From positions 90,648 through 154,647 of the forward strand of contig JALCME010000009.1 in the NCBI GenBank assembly GCA_022648295.1: 64,000 nucleotides of DNA, given 5' to 3'. The stretch comes from Bacteroides sp. GTDB lineage: Bacteria; Bacteroidota; Bacteroidia; Bacteroidales; Bacteroidaceae. Shown in pieces: positions 58,411 through 64,000 of this stretch. Under the pieces are notes generated by a model. It saw only the letters and a program-made list of their open reading frames with translations, was not told the origin of the DNA and ran no database searches. The position numbers and the translations under genes are program-made. How positions within the stretch are numbered: position 1 is the first letter of the stretch; every line of letters begins with the position of its first letter.

Positions 58411-58449
58411 AAGAAAAAGCATAGCCGGGGCTCTCCCCTGCTATGCTTT
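58411..58449 (-). terminator. Strong terminator directly after the locus-1 SusC/SusD pair
   Basis: AAAGCATAGC at 58416-58425 pairs with GCTATGCTTT at 58440-58449, and GGGG at 58427-58430 pairs with CCCC at 58435-58438, with one mismatch and a four-base loop. On the minus strand a TTTTTCTTTTTC run follows. The hairpin starts 14 bases after the SusD stop, so the SusC/SusD mRNA ends or is attenuated here. Confidence 0.8.
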
Positions 58450-58462
58450 CCATAAATAAGAA

Positions 58463-59944
58463 CTATTTATAAGCTTCGTTTTGCTCGTTTTTCAATGCTG
58501 GATTAGCATTTATTTCGCTTTGTGAGATTGGCAATACTATTTTTCCGAAAGTACGGTCAATAGTCTTATCCCGTTTGCTAACCGGTACTCCTTGAAAATC
58601 ATCGTTGAATTCGATTGTTTTATTCATCCGAATCATATCAAAGAACCGTTGTCCTTCACAGAACAGCTCTTTGCTGCGCTCATCCAAAATCATATCATCA
58701 GATATCGTGGCAGCTGTAGCCGGAGCCAGCTGAGGTGCACGTTTCCGGATTTCATTCAGGTAAGTAGCAGCAAGTCCCTTATCAGGAGTAGTGGCATGCA
58801 AAGCAGCCTCGGCTGCTATCAAATAAACTTCGGAGAGGCGGATGATCTTAATATTCACTGCTGTATAAGTTTCCTTTCCATCGCCTGCAAAATCAGTACT
58901 CCCAGAGTATTTATAACAAGCACCTTTACGTTCAATCTTGTTATCCACCCAGTACTCATCATTATCCATTACTCCCCAACGTACGTCGGCAGCATCTTCT
59001 CCCAAGCGATTCAGATAATAATCGCTCGCCAAAAACCATCCTTGAGCACCACTTTTTTGTCCATAGCGCATTAAGTAGAAGCCTAAAGAAGATGTACCCA
59101 AATCAGACTCGGTATCAATACCCAATTCGAAAATAGATTCCGAACCATATTGCTTGCTCCATGAAGCAACCCATTCAGAAGGCTCATACAATTTATACTT
59201 ATGATCATTGATAATTTCTTCAGCAGCAGCAAGTGCTCCGTCATAATCTTCCATATAAAGTTTCACCCGGGCTTGCAATGCAATATTGGCATAATATCCA
59301 ATATATCCATTTTGAGGTGATTTATTCTCTGCAAGAAGAGGCATTCCGGCAGACAGGTCACTAAGTATCTGCGTATAATTCTCTTCTACTGTGGCACGTG
59401 TGGGTTGCGCATCTGCTGCAAGCGTAGCAGTAATATTGGGTACTCCATAAGATGTTTTATCATAATTATAAGGTAAACCATAAATGCGCACCAAATCAAA
59501 ATAGATAAGTCCCCGTAGCGTCAACGCCTGTCCTTTATAGAAAGAAAAACCGGTAGCTCCCTCTCCCTCCAACCGTTCGATATTCTCCAATAAATTGTTA
59601 ATCTGCATAATGCAATAATACCCTGTCTCCCAGAAGCCAGAATAACTACCACTCGTTGCAGAATGATTAAACGAATACAAAGCATCCAAACCACGACCGG
59701 CAGAGTATATGGTCAGATCACCACCCTTGGCATCCCCATACATCAGAAAGTTACGACCATAATAGTTAGATGAGCTCATGGCTCGCATAATGCCATTAAT
59801 AGCAACTTCAGCATCGGCAGGTGTAGCAATAGCAGTGGAGGCATTCCCCGAATTACTGGGCTGCATATCCAAAAAACCACTGCAGGATGAAAGCCCCATA
59901 ATCCCCAGAAAAGCAACGACTATTATATATTTAAACTGTTTCAT
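58463..59944 (-). CDS. SusD-family glycan-binding lipoprotein (locus 1)
   Basis: The 493-residue surface lipoprotein has a signal ending MGLSSC. SusD blocks are visible: the N-terminal SGFLDMQPSN, FYKGQALTLRGLIYFDLVRIYG near 130, and VYLIAAEAALHATTPDKG and DERSKELFCEGQRFFDMIRM near the C-terminus. The ATG at 59944 was preferred to an in-frame TTG at 59950 because a strong Shine-Dalgarno GGAGG (complement at 59954-59958) sits nine bases before the ATG but only three before the TTG. It follows SusC with an 18-base gap and is followed by a strong terminator. Confidence 0.94.
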   Translation of the reverse strand: MKQFKYIIVVAFLGIMGLSSCSGFLDMQPSNSGNASTAIATPADAEVAINGIMRAMSSSNYYGRNFLMYGDAKGGDLTIYSAGRGLDALYSFNHSATSGSYSGFWETGYYCIMQINNLLENIERLEGEGATGFSFYKGQALTLRGLIYFDLVRIYGLPYNYDKTSYGVPNITATLAADAQPTRATVEENYTQILSDLSAGMPLLAENKSPQNGYIGYYANIALQARVKLYMEDYDGALAAAEEIINDHKYKLYEPSEWVASWSKQYGSESIFELGIDTESDLGTSSLGFYLMRYGQKSGAQGWFLASDYYLNRLGEDAADVRWGVMDNDEYWVDNKIERKGACYKYSGSTDFAGDGKETYTAVNIKIIRLSEVYLIAAEAALHATTPDKGLAATYLNEIRKRAPQLAPATAATISDDMILDERSKELFCEGQRFFDMIRMNKTIEFNDDFQGVPVSKRDKTIDRTFGKIVLPISQSEINANPALKNEQNEAYK

Positions 59945-59962
59945 TGTCAATGTCCTCCTTCA

Positions 59963-62900
59963 TTAAAATTTTAAATCAATACCAAATACAAATGTTTTTC
60001 CTATTGGCGTTTCCCAACCACGTGTTCCATATTGATTCACCTCAGGATCTGCCTCTTTGTATTTTGAGAAAGTCAACAAGTTAGATGCATTAAAGAAAAC
60101 GCGGGCACTACTTATCATCGCCTTACTAGTCCAAACCTTAGGTAACGTATATCCTAATGACAAACTCTTCAAACGCAAGAAGCTGGCATCATGCATCTGG
60201 CGGGTACTGTATTGCTTGGCATCTTCCAAGTCCAAACCTGATAGCGCCGGCTGTGAACCATTCGGATTATCCGGAGTCCACATGTTTTCATAATAACTCT
60301 TGGCGCGAATACGCTCCCAATAGTAACCATCGTCGGCAACATCTTTATAGGCACCATCATACAGCTTTCCTCCTATTTTATAAATGAAGTTTAATCCTAA
60401 ATCAACTCCCTTATAAGAAAGATTTGTATTGAATCCACCGGTAACTTTTGGAATCGCATTACCTATTATTTTATAATTGGCGTTATTATAGTCATAGGTT
60501 GCTCCACGACCATTATATTCAAAATCTCCAACTTTAGAGTCATTCGGATCATTCACATAATACACACTTTTACCGTTGGTTTTATCAACACCCGCCCATT
60601 CATATCCATAAAGAGCCAAGGTTGATTCTCCTTCCCGGTATATAAACTGTGCACGAGTATCTCCTCCCGTTGGATCATACCAAATAATATCGGCTTTGTT
60701 ATACAGCTTTGTCACTTTAGACTTTAAAAAAGTTGCATTTACAGAAGCCGTCCATAGCAGATCGGAGTTTTTAATAAGATCTCCTCCTATTTCAAATTCA
60801 ACCCCTTTGTTATTGATCTGCCCGATGTTCTGCAATGTGGAAGAAAAGCCTGTAACCGTTGAAATAGGCACATCCTGCAAAAGGTCCTTTGAGTCACGAT
60901 TGAAATACTCAATAGTACCGCGCAAACGTTGATTAAAGAATCCGAAATCAACTCCTATATTCGTTGAGTAACTGGTCTCCCATGAAAGGTTATTATTAGC
61001 AAGCGTAGTAATAGTTCCTCCTGGATTACCCATATATTTACTAGTGTAAGACATCAAGTTAATATAGCCATAATTGGTTGTAGGTAATGTACCGTTTACA
61101 CCATAAGAGGCACGTAACCGCAAATCGCTAATAAGTGGATTGTCTTTCAAAAAAGCTTCACTGGAAAGACGCCATGCACCTGCAACCGACCAAAAGTTAC
61201 CCCAACGGGAATCGGGACTTAAACGGGATGAACCGTCTCTACGGAAAGAAGCCGACGCGTAATAGCGCTGATCATAATTATAGTCCAACTTCGATAGAAC
61301 AGAAACCATCGCATTCCCCCAGTTATAACCAGCGGAAGATAGTGTACCTGCTGTAGATACAGTATGCAGAGTACTAGTTGGCAAGCCTTCTCCGGTAGCA
61401 CGAACATAATCGGTCTTATTCTTCTCCGCTTCAAACCCAACTAATGCTCCTATTGTATGCAGGCCAAATGTAGTATTATAATTAGCGGTAGTGGAAGAGA
61501 CTAATTTCTCATAAGTGGTACGCATTTCAGTAACACTACCATTGGTCGAAGATCCATTAAAATGATTGGCGCTATAATAAATATGGTCCTTCACAGTCGT
61601 GTTATCGTAAGAGAAGATAGAACGTACATCCAAACCCTTCAATAAATGCAAAGTCAGCGTTTCCACCGCAGAAATCCGGGTATCCACCGATTCATTTTCC
61701 CACTCTTTATCATAATAAACTCCGTTTTGGGCATAACTTCCATAACGTGCCGTCCACGGTTCGCCGGTCTTATAATCGGTAGGCCAATACAACCCCCACA
61801 ACAAATTGCGCGTTTGCATAAAATAATTGCTTCCGGTACTACGGGTGTCGTTATAACCACTTTTAGAAGTACGGGCCATATTTACATTAGTACCAAACTC
61901 AAGAAACTTCCCGATTTTCTGAGACAGATTAACACGTCCTGAAAAACGATCGAAACTATTGACTTTCAATCGACCTTCATCTTTTGTATAAGATAAAGAT
62001 GTATAGTAATTGGTTACAGGTGTAGCACCGCTTACAGCAAGATCATAAGTCTGATAAACGGCTGTACGGAAATAAGCTTTATCCCAATCATAGTATTTTC
62101 CTCCGCGCCCGGAATTATCATATTCCCCAATATTCACAGTTTCGTAAGCACCTGTTCCAGCCGTAGTAAAAACATAACCATGCTGATTAAACTTGCCGTT
62201 TAGCTTACTTAATGCATATGAGTTTGCCTGCGCATCTGTTTCTCCCTTACCAGCAGTGCGATAATTATGGAATACGGTATAAAGCATATCCACTTGCTGC
62301 TGTACTGTTGCAGGCTCATAATTATCGGTAGCCCAAGAAGGTGTAAAACCTATGGAAGCTTTCAGACTGATTACCGGTTTACCCTCTTTCCCTTTCTTTG
62401 TAGTAATCAAAATGACTCCGTTAGCTGCACGTGATCCGTAAAGAGAAGATGCAGCAGCATCTTTCAACACCGAGATGGATTCAATATCTTCGGGATTCAA
62501 CGAGTTCATAACATTATTGGTAGAATAAGTATAATCACTCATCTGACCAACATCACCTGAAACCACCGGCACGCCATCAACGACATAAAGCGGTTCGTTG
62601 CTGGCATTCATTGAACCGTTACCGCGAATACGTATACTCGCAGTAGATCCGGCTTGTCCGGAAGACGATGTAATTTGTAATCCGGCAACTTTTCCATTCA
62701 AGGCATTTTCAAAGCTAGTGGTAGGCAAGTCCTTAATAGCATCTGCTTTTACCAATGAAGCAGAACCGGCATAGCTGCTTTTCTTAGCTGTTCCATAGGC
62801 TACTACCATCACCTCATCCAGCATTTCAGAATCAGACTTCAGCAGTACTTTCATGTTCGGCTTTATTGGAACTTCCGCCGTTTGCATGCCCACAAAAGAA

Positions 62901-63121
62901 ACCCTTATAATCTTAGCCGTATTGGGGACATTTAAAATAGTAAAATTACCATCAACGTCAGTTACAGCCCCAAGAGCCGTTCCCTTTACCAATACGGATG
63001 CTCCAATAACCGGCTCCTTTTCATTTTCGGATAACACTATACCCGAAATTTTGGATGTTTGAGCCATCAATCCAACCCCCACCAAAAGGCAGATAATTCC
63101 CAAGAACAATCTTTTCTCCAT
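59963..63121 (-). CDS. SusC-family TonB-dependent transporter (locus 1)
   Basis: The 1052-residue outer-membrane importer has a signal peptide (MEKRLFLGIICLLVGVGLMA). A CarboxypepD_reg-like domain follows (ISGIVLSENEKEPVIGASVLV), then the SusC hallmark LLKSDSEMLDEVMVVAYGTA, a plug with SRAANGVILITTKKG, and the barrel ending TFVFGIDLKF with terminal Phe. The ATG at 63121 is preferred over an in-frame codon at 63151, because the ten extra residues would spoil the signal peptide. A -7 box lies at 63176-63183. It is the first gene of locus 1. Confidence 0.96.
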   Translation of the reverse strand: MEKRLFLGIICLLVGVGLMAQTSKISGIVLSENEKEPVIGASVLVKGTALGAVTDVDGNFTILNVPNTAKIIRVSFVGMQTAEVPIKPNMKVLLKSDSEMLDEVMVVAYGTAKKSSYAGSASLVKADAIKDLPTTSFENALNGKVAGLQITSSSGQAGSTASIRIRGNGSMNASNEPLYVVDGVPVVSGDVGQMSDYTYSTNNVMNSLNPEDIESISVLKDAAASSLYGSRAANGVILITTKKGKEGKPVISLKASIGFTPSWATDNYEPATVQQQVDMLYTVFHNYRTAGKGETDAQANSYALSKLNGKFNQHGYVFTTAGTGAYETVNIGEYDNSGRGGKYYDWDKAYFRTAVYQTYDLAVSGATPVTNYYTSLSYTKDEGRLKVNSFDRFSGRVNLSQKIGKFLEFGTNVNMARTSKSGYNDTRSTGSNYFMQTRNLLWGLYWPTDYKTGEPWTARYGSYAQNGVYYDKEWENESVDTRISAVETLTLHLLKGLDVRSIFSYDNTTVKDHIYYSANHFNGSSTNGSVTEMRTTYEKLVSSTTANYNTTFGLHTIGALVGFEAEKNKTDYVRATGEGLPTSTLHTVSTAGTLSSAGYNWGNAMVSVLSKLDYNYDQRYYASASFRRDGSSRLSPDSRWGNFWSVAGAWRLSSEAFLKDNPLISDLRLRASYGVNGTLPTTNYGYINLMSYTSKYMGNPGGTITTLANNNLSWETSYSTNIGVDFGFFNQRLRGTIEYFNRDSKDLLQDVPISTVTGFSSTLQNIGQINNKGVEFEIGGDLIKNSDLLWTASVNATFLKSKVTKLYNKADIIWYDPTGGDTRAQFIYREGESTLALYGYEWAGVDKTNGKSVYYVNDPNDSKVGDFEYNGRGATYDYNNANYKIIGNAIPKVTGGFNTNLSYKGVDLGLNFIYKIGGKLYDGAYKDVADDGYYWERIRAKSYYENMWTPDNPNGSQPALSGLDLEDAKQYSTRQMHDASFLRLKSLSLGYTLPKVWTSKAMISSARVFFNASNLLTFSKYKEADPEVNQYGTRGWETPIGKTFVFGIDLKF

Positions 63122-63175
63122 AAATTCCAATCTTAAAGTTAGCAAAAACAAACATTATTTAATATTCAATATCCG

Positions 63176-63183
63176 CAAAGATA
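63176..63183 (-). promoter_or_regulatory. Bacteroides -7 box of the locus-1 susC, TATCTTTG
   Basis: TATCTTTG on the minus strand fits TAnnTTTG and lies 55 bases before the SusC start at 63121. A TTTG lies 12 bases further upstream, closer than the usual -33 spacing, as might be expected for an activator-dependent promoter. Confidence 0.5.
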
Positions 63184-63373
63184 AATAACTATTTTCAAAT
63201 AGATAGCACATTAGATCAATTATGTTTCTTTTTGATTATAAATACATTATACATACTACACAATGGCATATTTATTTAATATATATGCCATTTATAGTTA
63301 TATTAACAAATAAAACCAGTAGATTTAAAACTTGGATTCAGCAGCAACTACTACCTAGTATTTTTCATTCATC

Positions 63374-63545
63374 TTACTTGCACACTTGCACTTTTTAAAT
63401 TAATATCCTAATTACCAATTTGTTATCTCCATGCAAGTAAAATATATTGCATACACTACCTATTTCTTTCTAATTCATTAGAATAATGATATACAGATAC
63501 TTAACACAGCATTGAAGCAAATTTACTTGCACGTTTTGCTTGCAC
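63374..63545. repeat. Cluster of TTACTTGCAC motifs upstream of susC
   Basis: The motif ACTTGCAC or a close form occurs five times in 172 bases: TTACTTGCAC at 63374-63383 and 63523-63532, ACTTGCAC at 63384-63391, CTTGCAC at 63539-63545, and an inverted ATGCAAGTAA at 63431-63440. Two adjacent copies form a tandem. The cluster lies about 200-360 bases upstream of the susC -7 box. The rest of 63184-64000 is AT-rich with no gene recognised. An operator for the HTCS or another regulator is possible. Confidence 0.5.
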
Positions 63546-64000
63546 TCCCTACTTAAAAAAGTTTTCCGAATAGCATTTAGGACAATCCTTTCAAAGACAC
63601 TAGCCATAGTCTTTCAAAATCAGAAATACGCATACTATGCCATTAATAAATAGTCATTATAATGCTGAAGAACTACAATTAGAATAGTCCCAACGGTTAG
63701 TTACTATCGTTCCCATAAGGAGAAACTCTAATTCCCTTATTGGGGAACTATAGTTTCTAAAATAGGAAATCGAAGTTTCCACATAAAGAAACCAGAATTT
63801 TGACTATACCTGTGCAAAGCCTTGACTATACATGGAGAGGGTTTACACTTTATGGCTTATCTTACCTGATTCAGTGGTTCTTCTTTAATTTAGTTGAAAA
63901 GAATATATATGCCACCTCGTTTTTGTTATTATTTGATATGAAGTCTTGGTCGTTAGTAAATATCAACTCATTAAATTGTATTATTCATTTGATAGTTAAT

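Noticed and set aside
63374..63545. CRISPR-like array
   Set aside because: The repeats are only 7-10 bases, irregularly spaced and in both orientations, and there is no cas gene nearby.
63870..63985. Short minus-strand open stretch near the window end (NELIFTNDQDFIS...)
   Set aside because: It has about 35 codons, no start codon, no recognisable family, and lies in AT-rich DNA at the edge; not enough to call a gene or remnant.

Overview
The window reads as chromosome of a gut-type Bacteroides (Bacteroidota). The base composition is AT-rich. There are two SusC/SusD pairs, a hybrid two-component regulator, many lipoproteins ending their signal peptide in a Bacteroides-like SC or AC lipobox, and a recurring TAnnTTTG promoter -7 box 25-60 bases before genes. 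The species cannot be fixed from the sequence alone. No tRNA, rRNA or CRISPR array was seen.

Left part (1-24.1 kb): the start of a lipoprotein gene, a small inverted-repeat cluster and an IS110-type transposase remnant lead into a plus-strand group of four genes. These are a membrane TPR protein with a LuxR-like C-terminus, a small DUF3244 secreted protein, a lipoprotein with the core of a cholesterol-dependent cytolysin (CDC) but no domain 4, and an outer-membrane beta-barrel. Housekeeping genes follow: M16 peptidase, sugar-phosphate isomerase plus PfkB kinase, a lipoprotein tyrosine phosphatase, DEAD-box helicase, oxyR-ahpC, a four-gene minus-strand run (ruvB, flippase, DUF389 protein, dipeptidyl-peptidase 7), AlkD-like glycosylase, a fused SpmA/SpmB-type membrane protein and ybeY. 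At 21.9-24.0 kb a second TPR/DUF3244 pair lies on the minus strand.

Right part (24.2-63.2 kb) is one long minus-strand polysaccharide-utilisation region made of two adjacent loci. The first to be transcribed (63.1 to 45.4 kb) has SusC, SusD, a GH2 enzyme, the hybrid two-component system, a GH43, an aldose 1-epimerase, a GH127-type beta-L-arabinofuranosidase and a GH3. The second (44.3 to 24.2 kb) has a GH2, an FAD-oxidoreductase fused to a GH130-like propeller, GH105, GH115, SusC, SusD, two GH43 paralogues and an unrecognised helical-barrel enzyme. The gene set points to a plant glycan with arabinose, galactose and glucuronic acid, such as arabinogalactan-type side chains; that is inference. 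Between the two loci is a 433-base decayed copy of the 3' end of the GH127 gene.

The items most worth following are the CDC-like surface lipoprotein with its neighbours, the FAD/GH130 fusion, and the repeated TPR-regulator/DUF3244 module.
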